64,000 bases of DNA from Methylopila henanensis (GCF_042681025.1 NZ_JBHUER010000002.1:186001-250000); one strand, 5' to 3'; numbered from the stretch's first letter, positions 46,614 through 57,893 are shown. Translations and numbers: made by a program. The notes: generated by a model from the letters alone, not told the origin.

Positions 46614-49054
46614 CCGACCTGCCCTCCTCCGCCCGCATCGTCGTCATCGGCGGCGGCATCGTCGGATGCTCCACGGCCTACCATCTCGCGAAGCTCGGCG
46701 CCGGCGAGGTGCTGCTGCTCGAACGCGGGCGGCTGACCTCCGGCTCGACCTGGCACGCCGCCGGCCTCGTGGGCCAGCTCCGCTCCAGCGCCAACATCAC
46801 CCAGCTGCTCGGCGACAGCGTGAAGCTCTACAAGTCGCTGGAGGCCGAGACCGGGCTCGCCACCGGCTGGAAGATGAACGGCGGCCTGCGGCTCGCCTGC
46901 ACCGAGGACCGCTGGACCGAAGTGAAGCGGCAGGCGACCACCGCGCGCTCCTTCGGGCTCGAGATGCAGCTGTTGTCGCCGAAGGAGGCGCAGGAGCTCT
47001 GGCCGCTGATGTCGGTCGACGACGTCGTCGGCGCCGCCTTCCTGCCGACGGACGGACAGGCGAGCCCGTCCGACATCACGCAGGCGCTCGCGCGCGGCGC
47101 GCGTCAGGGCGGCGTCCGCATCGTCGAGGAGACCGGCGTCACCGGCGTCGAGGTCGAGGGCGGCCGCGTCGTCGCTATCGCCACGACGCGCGGACGAGTC
47201 GCCTGCGAGAAGCTCGTGATCTGCGCGGGGCTCTGGTCGCGCGAGATTGGCGCGCTCGCGGGCGTCAACATTCCGCTCGTGCCCGTCCAGCACCAGTACA
47301 TCGTCACCGAGGCGATCGAGGGCGTCGCGCGGAACCTGCCGACGCTGCGCGATCCCGACCGCCTGACCTACTACAAGGAGGAGGTCGGCGGCCTCGTGAT
47401 GGGCGGCTACGAGCCGAACCCGATCCCGTGGGCGCTCGACGGGCCGCCGCAGGATTTCGAGTTCCAGCTTCTGGGCGAGGACTGGGACCATTTCGAGCCG
47501 ATGATGCGGCTCGCGCTCGGCCGCGTGCCGGCGCTCGAGACCGCGGGCGTCAAGCAGCTCATCAACGGCCCCGAGAGCTTCACGCCCGACGGCAACTTCA
47601 TCCTCGGCGAGGCGCCCGAGACGCGGAACGTCTTCGTCGGCTGCGGCTTCAACGCCTTCGGCATCGCCGCCGGCGGGGGCGCCGGCATGGCGCTGGCCGA
47701 ATGGGTGGCGAAGGGCGACGCGCCCTATGACCTGTGGCCGGTGGACATCCGCCGCTTCGGCGCGAACTGCCGCGACACGGCCTATGTCCGCACCCGCACG
47801 CTCGAAGCTTACGCCAAGCACTACGCGATGGCCTGGCCGTCCGAGGAGCATGCGAGCGGGCGGCCGCTGCGCCGCTCCCCGCTCTACGACCGGCTGAAGG
47901 CGGCGGGCGCCGCGTTCGGCGAGAAGCTCGGCTGGGAGCGGCCGAACTGGTTCGCGGGTCCGGGCGAGGAGGCCCGGGACGTCTATTCGTTCGAACGGCC
48001 GAACTGGTTCGACGCGGTCGCGCGCGAGCACGCGGCCTGCCGCGAGCGCGTCGCCTTGTTCGACCAGTCGTCCTTCGCGAAGTTCCTGCTGGTCGGGCGC
48101 GACGCGGAGAAGGCGCTGTCGTGGATCTGCGCCAACGACGTCGCGAAGCCCGTCGGCTCGCTCACCTACACGCAGATGCTGAACGCCCGCGGCGGGATCG
48201 AATGCGACCTGACCGTCGCGCGCCTCGCCGAGGACCGCTTCTACATCGTCACCGGCACCGGCTTCGCGACACACGACTTCGACTGGATCGCCCGCAACAT
48301 CCCCGCGGACTGCGACGCGCATCTGATCGACGTCACCTCGTCGCGCGCCGTGCTCAGCCTGTTCGGTCCCCGCGCGCGCGACGTGCTCGCGGCCGTGACG
48401 CGCGACGACGTCTCGAACGAGGGATTCCCGTTCGCGACCTGCCGCGAGATCGCGGTGGCCGGCGCGCCGACGCTCGCGCTGCGCGTCACCTATGTGGGCG
48501 AACTCGGCTGGGAGCTGCATGTGCCGACCGAGTTCGCCGCCACCGCCTATGACGCCCTGATGGCGGCCGGCGCGGCGCACGGGATCGCCCCCGCGGGCTA
48601 CCGGGCGATCGAGACGCTCCGGCTCGAAAAGGGCTATCGCGCCTGGGGCTCCGAGATCGGGCCGGACCACACGCCGCAGATGGCGGGCCTCGGCTGGGCG
48701 GTGAAGCTCAAGTCCGGCCAGCCTTTCCTCGGCCGCGACGCGCTCGTGGAGAAGGCGCGGGCGCCGTCGCCGCGGCTGCTGGCCGGCTTCACGGTCGACG
48801 ATCCTGGCGTCACCCTGCTCGGGCGTGAAACCATTCTGCGCGACGGCGCGCGGGTCGGCTGGCTCGCGAGCGGCGGGTTCGGCCACACGATCGGCAAGCC
48901 GATCGGCTACGGCTACGTCCGCGACCCGGCCGGCGTCGACGCGGCTCATGTCCTGTCAGGCGACTATCAGCTCGAGGTCGCCGGGGTCTTCGTGCCGGCG
49001 ACGCCGTTCCTCAAGCCGCTCTATGACCCGGCGATGACCCGCATCAAGGCCTGA
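46610..49054 (+). CDS. dimethylglycine/sarcosine dehydrogenase-like FAD enzyme with GcvT domain
   Basis: An 814-residue two-part enzyme. The N-terminal DAO/DMGDH domain has the dinucleotide loop VVIGGGIVGCSTAYHLAKLG and His49 in STWHAAGL, the position that carries covalent FAD in mammalian dimethylglycine dehydrogenase. The C-terminal half (about 440-810) is the GcvT/aminomethyltransferase folate domain: RVALFDQSSFAKF, GLRLEKGYR-like and GWAVKLKSGQPFLGRDAL. It would demethylate an N-methylated glycine or amine and pass the one-carbon unit to tetrahydrofolate. Overlaps the kinase gene by 4 bp; last of the operon. Confidence 0.9.
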   Translation: MTDLPSSARIVVIGGGIVGCSTAYHLAKLGAGEVLLLERGRLTSGSTWHAAGLVGQLRSSANITQLLGDSVKLYKSLEAETGLATGWKMNGGLRLACTEDRWTEVKRQATTARSFGLEMQLLSPKEAQELWPLMSVDDVVGAAFLPTDGQASPSDITQALARGARQGGVRIVEETGVTGVEVEGGRVVAIATTRGRVACEKLVICAGLWSREIGALAGVNIPLVPVQHQYIVTEAIEGVARNLPTLRDPDRLTYYKEEVGGLVMGGYEPNPIPWALDGPPQDFEFQLLGEDWDHFEPMMRLALGRVPALETAGVKQLINGPESFTPDGNFILGEAPETRNVFVGCGFNAFGIAAGGGAGMALAEWVAKGDAPYDLWPVDIRRFGANCRDTAYVRTRTLEAYAKHYAMAWPSEEHASGRPLRRSPLYDRLKAAGAAFGEKLGWERPNWFAGPGEEARDVYSFERPNWFDAVAREHAACRERVALFDQSSFAKFLLVGRDAEKALSWICANDVAKPVGSLTYTQMLNARGGIECDLTVARLAEDRFYIVTGTGFATHDFDWIARNIPADCDAHLIDVTSSRAVLSLFGPRARDVLAAVTRDDVSNEGFPFATCREIAVAGAPTLALRVTYVGELGWELHVPTEFAATAYDALMAAGAAHGIAPAGYRAIETLRLEKGYRAWGSEIGPDHTPQMAGLGWAVKLKSGQPFLGRDALVEKARAPSPRLLAGFTVDDPGVTLLGRETILRDGARVGWLASGGFGHTIGKPIGYGYVRDPAGVDAAHVLSGDYQLEVAGVFVPATPFLKPLYDPAMTRIKA

Positions 49055-49099
49055 GAACCCCGCCGCCGCTCACCTGTGTGTCTGCACTTCAATGCGTTT

Positions 49100-49124
49100 G
49101 GAACGATGCCGCGCGCGCATCGTT
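49100..49124 (+). promoter_or_regulatory. EcfG-type general stress promoter
   Basis: GGAAC at 49100-49104 and CGTT at 49121-49124 are separated by exactly 16 bp, matching the alphaproteobacterial EcfG consensus GGAAC-N16/17-CGTT. It lies 35 bp before the ATG of the small exported protein at 49159, on the correct strand. Confidence 0.65.
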
Positions 49125-49158
49125 TGAGAACCATAAGAAACAGACCATGGGAGCGATC

Positions 49159-49494
49159 ATGAAGACGTTTGCAGCTTTCGCGCTGGCCTCGGCCCTCGCC
49201 GTCGGCGCAGGTCCGGCCCTCGCGCAGACGAACTCCACGGTGGATCAGGGCGCCAATCCGGCGGAGAAGACGGCGCCGGACAAGGCCGGCTCGTCCGGCA
49301 AGATGAGCCCCGGCACCACCGGCGCGATGGACAACGCCGTGAAGGGCACCGCCACGAGCAAGGAAGACGTCAAGCGCCAGACCGAGGGCGGCACCACCGC
49401 CGCCGACGGCGCCCATGGCGGCAAGATGGACAAGGACAAGCACTCACCCGGCGCGACCGGAGCGACGCCCGGCTCGGACCACAACAAGAAGTGA
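49159..49494 (+). CDS. small exported low-complexity protein
   Basis: A 111-residue protein with a signal peptide (MKTFAAFALASALAVGAG, cleavage near ALAQ) followed by a low-complexity, highly charged region rich in Thr, Gly, Lys, Asp and Ala (TVDQG, ATSKEDVKRQTEGGTT, KMDKDKHSPG). No fold is recognisable; it is likely disordered in the periplasm. An ATG at 49147 is possible but the ribosome site GGGAGCG precedes 49159. Promoter context suggests it is induced by general stress. It ends at a terminator. Confidence 0.75.
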   Translation: MKTFAAFALASALAVGAGPALAQTNSTVDQGANPAEKTAPDKAGSSGKMSPGTTGAMDNAVKGTATSKEDVKRQTEGGTTAADGAHGGKMDKDKHSPGATGATPGSDHNKK

Positions 49495-49517
49495 CGCAAG
49501 GCCTTCGCGCCTGACGG

Positions 49518-49546
49518 AAGGGGTCGTCGCCGCACGGCCCCTTTTT
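49518..49546 (+). terminator. intrinsic terminator after the exported protein
   Basis: AAGGGGTCG and CGGCCCCTT form a 9-bp stem (one T-G wobble) around TCGCCGCA, followed by TTT. Separates it from the convergent CYTH-CHAD gene. Confidence 0.8.
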
Positions 49547-49557
49547 GCGTCGCGCGG

Positions 49558-51150
49558 TCAGCGCCAGTAGGGCTCGGCTTTCATGAGCGCGGAATAGCTC
49601 TTGCCGGCGGCCGCCAGGAGGCCACGCGCGTCGGCGTCGGCGTGGCCGGCGATCGCGCCGGCGGCGAAGGCGGCGTCGCCGTCGCCCTCGGCCGCCGCGT
49701 CGATGGCGAGCCAGCGGGCGCGGGCGCGCGCCGTCGCGATGTCGTTGAGATCGCCGAGATGCTCCTGCAGCGCCGCGAGATGCTTCGCGAACGCGGCCTG
49801 CCGTTTGCGCGCCTTGGGCTCGGTGAAGACCTCGGCGAAGAAATCGGCGGCGTAGCGCAGCTTCTTGCCCTCGATGCGCGCTTGGTGGCGCGCGTGCGGG
49901 TCGAGCGCCGCGAGCGCCTTGCCCGCCTTCTTCACCTTCTTTCGGCGCTTGGCGAGCGTATCGGCCGCGAACGCCTCGATGGCCGTGGCGCGCAGGTCGG
50001 CCGTCGCGGCGTCGGCGCGCCACGGCCCGATCGCGAGCCATTCCGCGAGATCGAGCATGAGGCCGCGCGCGCGGGGCGAGCGAAGCGCCGCGTCGGCGGC
50101 GGCGTAGGCCTCGCCGCGCTGACGTTCCACGCGGGCCGCGAGCGCCGCGAGGCCGGGCTCCGGCTCGTCGCCCTCGCCCAGCGCGGCGAGCCGCCCTTCC
50201 GCGAACACGTCGAGATCGCGCGCGTCGCCGAGCGAGCCGGCGAGCCATTTCAGCTCGGCCCGCAGCGCCTCGCTCCGGGCGTCCGACACCACGGGCTTGA
50301 ACAGCGAGAACGCCGAGCGCAGGCGGCGCAGCGCGACGCGCGCCTGATGCACGGCCTTGGGCTCCGGCGCTGAAAGCAGCACGTCCTCGTTCAGGCGGAA
50401 CTGGACGACGCAGTCGGTCGCGGCGGCGATGAAGGCCTCCTCGACCGACATGCCGGCGCGGATCGGGGCGTCGCCGGCCTTGGCGGGCCGTCCGAGCGCG
50501 CCGTCGAGCGCCGCATAGCCGCGGGCGGACTTGCTGAGCGCGCTGAGGCGAAGCGGCGCGACCGATCCGAGGTCCCTCGCGAGTGCGAACAGCTCCTCCG
50601 GCGTTCCGCCGAGCAGCTCCATCTCCAGCTCCGCGAAGGCGTAGCGCGCGTCCGCGAGTTCGATCGCCGCCTCGTCGAGGGCGAGTTCGACCACGAACGC
50701 GCCGCGCTGGAGCAGGTGGACGGCGCGCTTCACATTGGTCGTGAAGACCGGGGCCAGCGCCGGCAGCGCCGACGGTTCGCAGCCGAGCGCGGAAGCGAGC
50801 AGCAGGTTTTCGCCCGGCGACAACGCGAGCTCAGGCCCGCGCGCGCGCCGCTCCCACTCCGCGCGGTCGAACATGCCGACGCCCGCGCCGCCGAGCTTGA
50901 TGGTCTGGACGTAGCCCCTGCCCCGCCGCCGGATGCGCAGCGAAACGCCCGCCCGCTTGAGCGCGCGGTCGTCGGAATCGAAGTAGGCGCTGACGAGACG
51001 GGCGGCCACGCCCCGCTTGGCCGCGCCGCGCTCGCGCAGCGCGGCGGCGAGCCGCACGAGCGTCTCCGGCGCGACCTCGAGCTTCAGCTCGCGTTCGCGA
51101 GCCTCGAGCGCGGCGGCCGGGTCTGGCAGCGGCTCATGCACGTCGTTCAT
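49558..51150 (-). CDS. CYTH-CHAD domain protein (polyphosphate-related)
   Basis: A protein of about 530 residues. The N-terminal CYTH (triphosphate-tunnel) domain starts with the ExExK motif in ARERELKLEV (Glu, Glu, Lys) and continues SAYFDSDDRALKRAGVSLRIRRRGRGYVQTIK; the C-terminal half (about 240-534) is a CHAD domain with the helical repeats HQARVALRRLRSAFSLF, DARDLDVFAEGRLAAL and HARHQARIEGKKLRYAADFF. CYTH binds or cleaves triphosphate groups; CHAD binds polyphosphate. Both suggest work at polyphosphate granules. The ATG at 51150 (MNDVHEPL) is taken; 51162 is also possible. Confidence 0.9.
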   Translation of the reverse strand: MNDVHEPLPDPAAALEARERELKLEVAPETLVRLAAALRERGAAKRGVAARLVSAYFDSDDRALKRAGVSLRIRRRGRGYVQTIKLGGAGVGMFDRAEWERRARGPELALSPGENLLLASALGCEPSALPALAPVFTTNVKRAVHLLQRGAFVVELALDEAAIELADARYAFAELEMELLGGTPEELFALARDLGSVAPLRLSALSKSARGYAALDGALGRPAKAGDAPIRAGMSVEEAFIAAATDCVVQFRLNEDVLLSAPEPKAVHQARVALRRLRSAFSLFKPVVSDARSEALRAELKWLAGSLGDARDLDVFAEGRLAALGEGDEPEPGLAALAARVERQRGEAYAAADAALRSPRARGLMLDLAEWLAIGPWRADAATADLRATAIEAFAADTLAKRRKKVKKAGKALAALDPHARHQARIEGKKLRYAADFFAEVFTEPKARKRQAAFAKHLAALQEHLGDLNDIATARARARWLAIDAAAEGDGDAAFAAGAIAGHADADARGLLAAAGKSYSALMKAEPYWR

Positions 51151-51352
51151 CGGCGGTCTCACCCGGGCGGGACGCGGAAACGGCCCATCTAAAGGCCGGG
51201 ATCGCGGCCCGCCAAGGCGAAGTTCGTCGCGGCGGCCCGACGACCGCCTCCGGCGACGACCTGACAGCGAGGCTGTCCAAACGACCGGAAATGGCGTGCG
51301 CGCAGACTGTTGGCGACGCGCGGCCGGAGAGTCCCGCTCTGCTCTCCAGAAC

Positions 51353-51366
51353 AGTGCATATGCACT
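51353..51366. promoter_or_regulatory. 14-bp palindrome
   Basis: AGTGCATATGCACT is perfectly palindromic, between the CYTH-CHAD gene and the tRNA-like RNA. It is about 200 bp upstream of the CYTH-CHAD start and could be an operator for it. No factor assigned; one chance match of this length in 64 kb is not rare, though its AT-containing composition is unusual here. Confidence 0.35.
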
Positions 51367-51399
51367 ATCACGAAGACGCGTTCGGCCGCCCGAAAAGAC

Positions 51400-51434
51400 A
51401 AAACGGCGGCCCGTCGATGGCGGACCGCCGTTTT
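51400..51434 (-). terminator. intrinsic terminator of the tRNA-like RNA
   Basis: AAAACGGCGG and CCGCCGTTTT form a perfect 10-bp stem with a 15-nt loop. On the minus strand it starts 8 bp after the RNA 3' CCA and is followed by GTCTTTTC. It could also act on the plus strand. Confidence 0.8.
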
Positions 51435-51441
51435 ATCGATC

Positions 51442-51516
51442 TGGAGGCCCAGCCTGGATTTGAACCAGGATAGGGGAACGTTCCCGTCCCCCGGGTAGCC
51501 ATTCCCCCACCGGGCC
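51442..51516 (-). ncRNA. tRNA-like RNA with CCA end and non-standard anticodon arm
   Basis: Read on the minus strand this is 75 nt long: acceptor stem GGCCCGG paired with CTGGGCC (one G-T), discriminator T, encoded CCA. The D arm has the D-loop AATGGCTA, the T arm is CCTGG-TTCAAAT-CCAGG, and T8, A14, GG, R26 and TTC are where a tRNA has them. The anticodon arm fails: the loop would be GGGAACG with G, not T, at position 33 and a C-T mismatch at 31-39. A better pairing makes a 7-bp stem (25-31 with 38-44, one G-T) closing a GGGAAC hexaloop, and GGGAACGTTCCC is a palindrome that could pair between molecules. It is unlikely to decode. No sense codon can be assigned. Confidence 0.65.
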
Positions 51517-51559
51517 GTGGCGAAAACATGCCAGCGACCGCCCCGGCCGGCAACCTTTC

Positions 51560-51640
51560 ATCGCCGCTATACTTAACAAACATCCATGACTTGAGTTAAA
51601 TCAGCATAAATACTTAATGACCATGGCGACGGTTTGGGCG
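51560..51640 (-). promoter_or_regulatory. AT-rich promoter region upstream of the tRNA-like RNA
   Basis: A low-GC stretch separates the RNA from gyrA. A TATAGC at 51571-51566 (minus strand) is a possible -10 box, about 50 nt upstream of the mature 5' end; no clear -35 box is seen. A leader removed by RNase P would be expected. Assignment is weak. Confidence 0.35.
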
Positions 51641-51654
51641 CCGTCGGCGAGCGC

Positions 51655-54396
<2,742 letters not shown>

Positions 54397-54654
54397 GACT
54401 GGAACGCTTTCGGTCGTTTGCTAGCGCCGGCAAACTAGACGATTCCGATCGGGAAAGCCAATTCCGGAGGGGTCTCTCCGGCGCGAGAAATTGAAGAAAT
54501 CTCAGATATTTACGCCGATCCCCACAGGGAATGTCCGACGCCGTCCCGCAGGCTCTCCGCGCCGCGACCGGGAAAGACGGCGTTTGGAGCCTGACGCGCG
54601 CGGACGCCGGCGTCCTGCGTTGCCCGCGTGGCGGCGCGCGACTAGGGTCCCGCG

Positions 54655-56082
54655 ATGACAGACCAGACCTCCCCCATTCATGTCGTCGGCGGCGGCCTCG
54701 CCGGCTCCGAGGCCGCGTGGCAGATCGCCGAAGCCGGCGCGCCCGTCGTGCTGCACGAGATGCGGCCCGGGCGCCGCACCGACGCGCACCAGACCGACGG
54801 CCTCGCCGAACTCGTCTGCTCCAACTCCTTCCGCTCGGACGACGCGGAGCAGAACGCGGTCGGCCTTCTGCATCAGGAGATGCGGGCGCTCGGCTCGCTC
54901 ATCATGCGCGCGGCGGACGGAGCCCAGGTGCCCGCCGGCGGGGCGCTGGCGGTGGACCGGGACGCCTTCTCGGCCGCCGTCACCGCCGCGCTCGAAGCCC
55001 ATCCGCTGGTGACGATCGAGCGCGGCGAGATCGCCGGCCTGCCGCCGGCGGACTGGGACAGCGTGATCGTCGCGACCGGCCCCCTCACCTCGCCTTCGCT
55101 CGCGGAGGCCGTGCGTGGGCTGACCGGCGAGGGCGAGCTCGCCTTCTTCGACGCGATCGCGCCCATCGTCCACGCCGACTCGATCGACATGAGCGTGGCC
55201 TGGCGGCAGTCGCGCTACGACAAGGTCGGCCCCGGCGGCACCGGCGCGGACTACGTGAACTGCCCGATGACCCGCGAGCAGTACGAGGCCTTCGTGGCGG
55301 GGCTGGTCGCCGGCGACAAGGTGTCGTTCAAGGACTGGGAGGCCTCGACTCCCTATTTCGACGGCTGCCTGCCCGTCGAGATCATGGCGGAGCGCGGGCC
55401 CGAGACCCTCCGCCACGGGCCGATGAAGCCCATGGGCCTCACCAACGCCCACAATCCGACCGTAAAGCCCTACGCCGTGGTCCAGCTCCGCCAGGACAAC
55501 GCGCTCGGCACGCTCTACAACATGGTCGGCTTCCAGACGAAGCTGCGCCATGCGGAGCAGGTCCGGCTGTTCCGCACCATTCCGGGGCTGGAGAACGCGG
55601 AGTTCGCCCGGCTCGGCGGCCTGCACCGCAACACCTATCTGAACAGCCCGAAGCTGCTGGACGGGAGCTTGCGCCTCAAGGCCGAGCCGCGGCTGCGCTT
55701 CGCCGGCCAGATCACCGGCTGCGAGGGCTATGTAGAGAGCGCGGCGATCGGCCTGCTGGCGGGCCGCTTCGCCGCGGCCGAACGGCTCGGGGGCGCCTTC
55801 GGGACACCGCCCGCCACCACGGCGCTCGGGGCGCTGCTCGGCCACATCACCGGCGGCCACATCGGCGTCGAGGGCGAGGGCCCGAAGAGCTACCAGCCCA
55901 TGAACGTGAACTTCGGCCTGTTCCCGCCTGTGGAGGGCGCGCTGCGCCTGCCCGACGGCTCGCGCCCGCGCGGCGCCCAGAAGGCCGTCGCCAAGAAGCG
56001 CATGCTCACCGACCGCGCCCGCGCCGACCTCGCGGCCTGGCTCGGCGAGGCGCCGGCGGAGACGGCCCACGCGGCGGAGTGA
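54655..56082 (+). CDS. trmFO: methylenetetrahydrofolate-tRNA-(uracil-54-)-methyltransferase
   Basis: A 475-residue TrmFO, FAD enzyme that methylates U54 of tRNA using methylene-THF. N-terminal VVGGGLAGSEAAWQIAEAG (FAD loop), catalytic-cysteine region VCSNSFRSDD, GGTGADYVNCPM, and the C-terminal GALLGHITGGH and QPMNVNFGLFPP are diagnostic. Substrate supply connects to glyA. Divergent from gyrA, followed by an intergenic repeat. Confidence 0.97.
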   Translation: MTDQTSPIHVVGGGLAGSEAAWQIAEAGAPVVLHEMRPGRRTDAHQTDGLAELVCSNSFRSDDAEQNAVGLLHQEMRALGSLIMRAADGAQVPAGGALAVDRDAFSAAVTAALEAHPLVTIERGEIAGLPPADWDSVIVATGPLTSPSLAEAVRGLTGEGELAFFDAIAPIVHADSIDMSVAWRQSRYDKVGPGGTGADYVNCPMTREQYEAFVAGLVAGDKVSFKDWEASTPYFDGCLPVEIMAERGPETLRHGPMKPMGLTNAHNPTVKPYAVVQLRQDNALGTLYNMVGFQTKLRHAEQVRLFRTIPGLENAEFARLGGLHRNTYLNSPKLLDGSLRLKAEPRLRFAGQITGCEGYVESAAIGLLAGRFAAAERLGGAFGTPPATTALGALLGHITGGHIGVEGEGPKSYQPMNVNFGLFPPVEGALRLPDGSRPRGAQKAVAKKRMLTDRARADLAAWLGEAPAETAHAAE

Positions 56083-56171
56083 GGCTGGCGGCCGTCGCGG
56101 AAGCCTCGCCACGACGTCATGCCCACGGCGTTGGATATCGGCCCCCGCCCAAACCTTGCCGAACGAGCCTC

Positions 56172-56321
56172 GTCGTCCTCCGGCTTGCGTTCAGATCGGC
56201 TTCGGCCGATCTGAACCACTGCGAGAGGGGAAACTCGAAAACATTCGAGTTTCCGGAGGACCCATCTTCGACGTCGAACTCCACGTCGGACATGGATGGT
56301 CCGGTCAAGCCGGACCATGAC
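56172..56321. repeat. intergenic palindromic repeat, family B copy 2, with inserted double hairpin
   Basis: The outer parts match family B copy 1 (CCTCCGGCTTG ... CCGGAGGACCCAT ... ATGGTCCGGTCAAGCCGG ... ATGAC). Between GGCTTG and CCGGAGG about 64 bp are inserted, containing two perfect hairpins: GTTCAGATCGGC / GCCGATCTGAAC with a TTCG loop (56189-56216), and AAACTCGAA / TTCGAGTTT (56231-56252). The 64-bp module has no counterpart in copy 1. Lies between trmFO and the S10 peptidase. Confidence 0.8.
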
Positions 56322-56368
56322 GAAGGTTAGCCGTGAGGAGGACCGGCTGGCGTCAGAGGCGGTCGCTC

Positions 56369-57859
56369 CTACTCCTCGGCGCCATAGAGCGCCTTCACGT
56401 CGCGGGTGAAGGCGGCGCGGGAGGCGTCTCGGCTGTAGAACATGTGGCCGCCGGGATAGACCGTCAGCTTCACGCGGTCCGGGCTCCCGAACGCCGGCAA
56501 CTGGTCCAGCACCAGCTTCGATTCCATGTAGGGCGTGACGAGGTCGGTCGCGCCATGGGCCACCAGCACCTTGAGATGCGGATCGAGCGCCAGCGCCTCC
56601 CGGAGCGCGGTGGCGGATTCCGGCAGCGACTGGCCCGAACCCCAGCGCCAGCCCCGGTGGACCTCGGAGCTCAGCAGCTCGTAGCGGCGGTCGACGCGGT
56701 AGCCGAGGTCGCGGTGGTAGAAGTCGACCGCCGCGCGAGTGAGCGGCGCGAGCGCGCCGTCGAGGATCGGGTCCTCCCACTGGCCGCGGGCGGCGGAGGG
56801 AAACGGATCGAAGGCGGTGACGTTGGCGTCGTAGAGCGAGCCGACCCGCGCCTCGCCGCGGTGGATCTCGCGCGCGAAGGTGCGGATGTCGACGCGGCCG
56901 CCGAGCCGCTTCACGACGTCCGTATCGAGCCCCGTCAGCTCCGCGACCCTCGCCGAGAGCCGCTCGACGGCGGCCGCGTCGCGCGGCCCCTTTATGAGGT
57001 CCGCCATGAACTCGCCGGTGGCGTAAGCTTCGACGTCGGCGAGGTCGGCGCGCTGGACCGGCGCCTTCTTCTCCCGCGCGGTCGCGGCGAGCGAGGGCAA
57101 CGCCGTCACCCACGGCATCGGCGAGGTCTGCTCGCCGTCGCGGATCGCGAAATCGAGCACCGGCGAGATCGCGACGAGGCCGCGCACCCCGACGCCGTCG
57201 CGCGACTGCAACTGCCGGGCGATGCGCGGAATGCGGAAGCCGCCGTAGCTCTCGCCCGCGAGATAGACCGGCGACATCAGCCGGTTCTTCGCGGCGAGAT
57301 GCTTCGCGACCACGCGCGACAGCGTCTCCGCGTCGCCGTCGATCGACCAGAACTCCTTGGCGTCGGCGCCGCCGACAGTGCGGCTGTAGCCGGTCCCGAC
57401 CGGATCGACGAAGACGAGGTCGGTGAAGGCGAGCCAGGTCTCGGCGTTGTCGACCAGCTTCGGGACGTCGGACGGCGCGTTGCCGGCGGCGCCGAAGGGC
57501 ATGCGCTTCGGCCCCACGCCGCCAAAGTTCAGCCAGGCGGAGGCGGCGCCCGGCCCGCCGTTGAACAGGTAGGTGATCGGCCGGTCGTCCGGCTTCGTCC
57601 GCTCCAGCGTGTAGGCGGTGACGACCACCTCGGCCTGCTTCTCGCCCTTCGGATCATAGAGCGGCACCGCCTCGACGCGCGCCGTGTAGGTCAGCGTGTC
57701 GTCGGCGGTGACCGCCGTCTCGCGCGCGCCGGCGTCGGCCGGCAGCGCGACTGGATTCCCGGGCTTGTCGCGCGCCTCCTGGGCGGCGGCGGGAGCGAGG
57801 GAGCCGATTAGGAGCGCGGCGGCGAGGAAGGCGGTGCGGCGGGTCATGGGCGCTGACAT
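56369..57859 (-). CDS. S10-family serine carboxypeptidase-like protein, exported
   Basis: A 496-residue protein with signal peptide (RRTAFLAAALLIGSLAPAAA, about residues 7-26). Serine carboxypeptidase fold: FNGGPGAASAWLNFGGVGP near 99-117 (oxyanion site), nucleophile Ser204 in AGESYGGFRI, Asp in KVLVAHGATDLVTP, His in TVYPGGHMFYSR. The signal peptide indicates the periplasm. Bacterial S10 enzymes are poorly studied; carboxypeptidase activity is inferred. Start at 57859 or 57847 equally plausible. Confidence 0.9.
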   Translation of the reverse strand: MSAPMTRRTAFLAAALLIGSLAPAAAQEARDKPGNPVALPADAGARETAVTADDTLTYTARVEAVPLYDPKGEKQAEVVVTAYTLERTKPDDRPITYLFNGGPGAASAWLNFGGVGPKRMPFGAAGNAPSDVPKLVDNAETWLAFTDLVFVDPVGTGYSRTVGGADAKEFWSIDGDAETLSRVVAKHLAAKNRLMSPVYLAGESYGGFRIPRIARQLQSRDGVGVRGLVAISPVLDFAIRDGEQTSPMPWVTALPSLAATAREKKAPVQRADLADVEAYATGEFMADLIKGPRDAAAVERLSARVAELTGLDTDVVKRLGGRVDIRTFAREIHRGEARVGSLYDANVTAFDPFPSAARGQWEDPILDGALAPLTRAAVDFYHRDLGYRVDRRYELLSSEVHRGWRWGSGQSLPESATALREALALDPHLKVLVAHGATDLVTPYMESKLVLDQLPAFGSPDRVKLTVYPGGHMFYSRDASRAAFTRDVKALYGAEE

Positions 57860-57893
57860 GGGGCGCGGGGCGTCGGAGGGAAGTTCACATTTC

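Noticed and set aside
51291..51473. Small plus-strand frames across the tRNA-like RNA
   Set aside because: They read the antisense of the RNA T arm (QPGFEPG) and have no conserved context.
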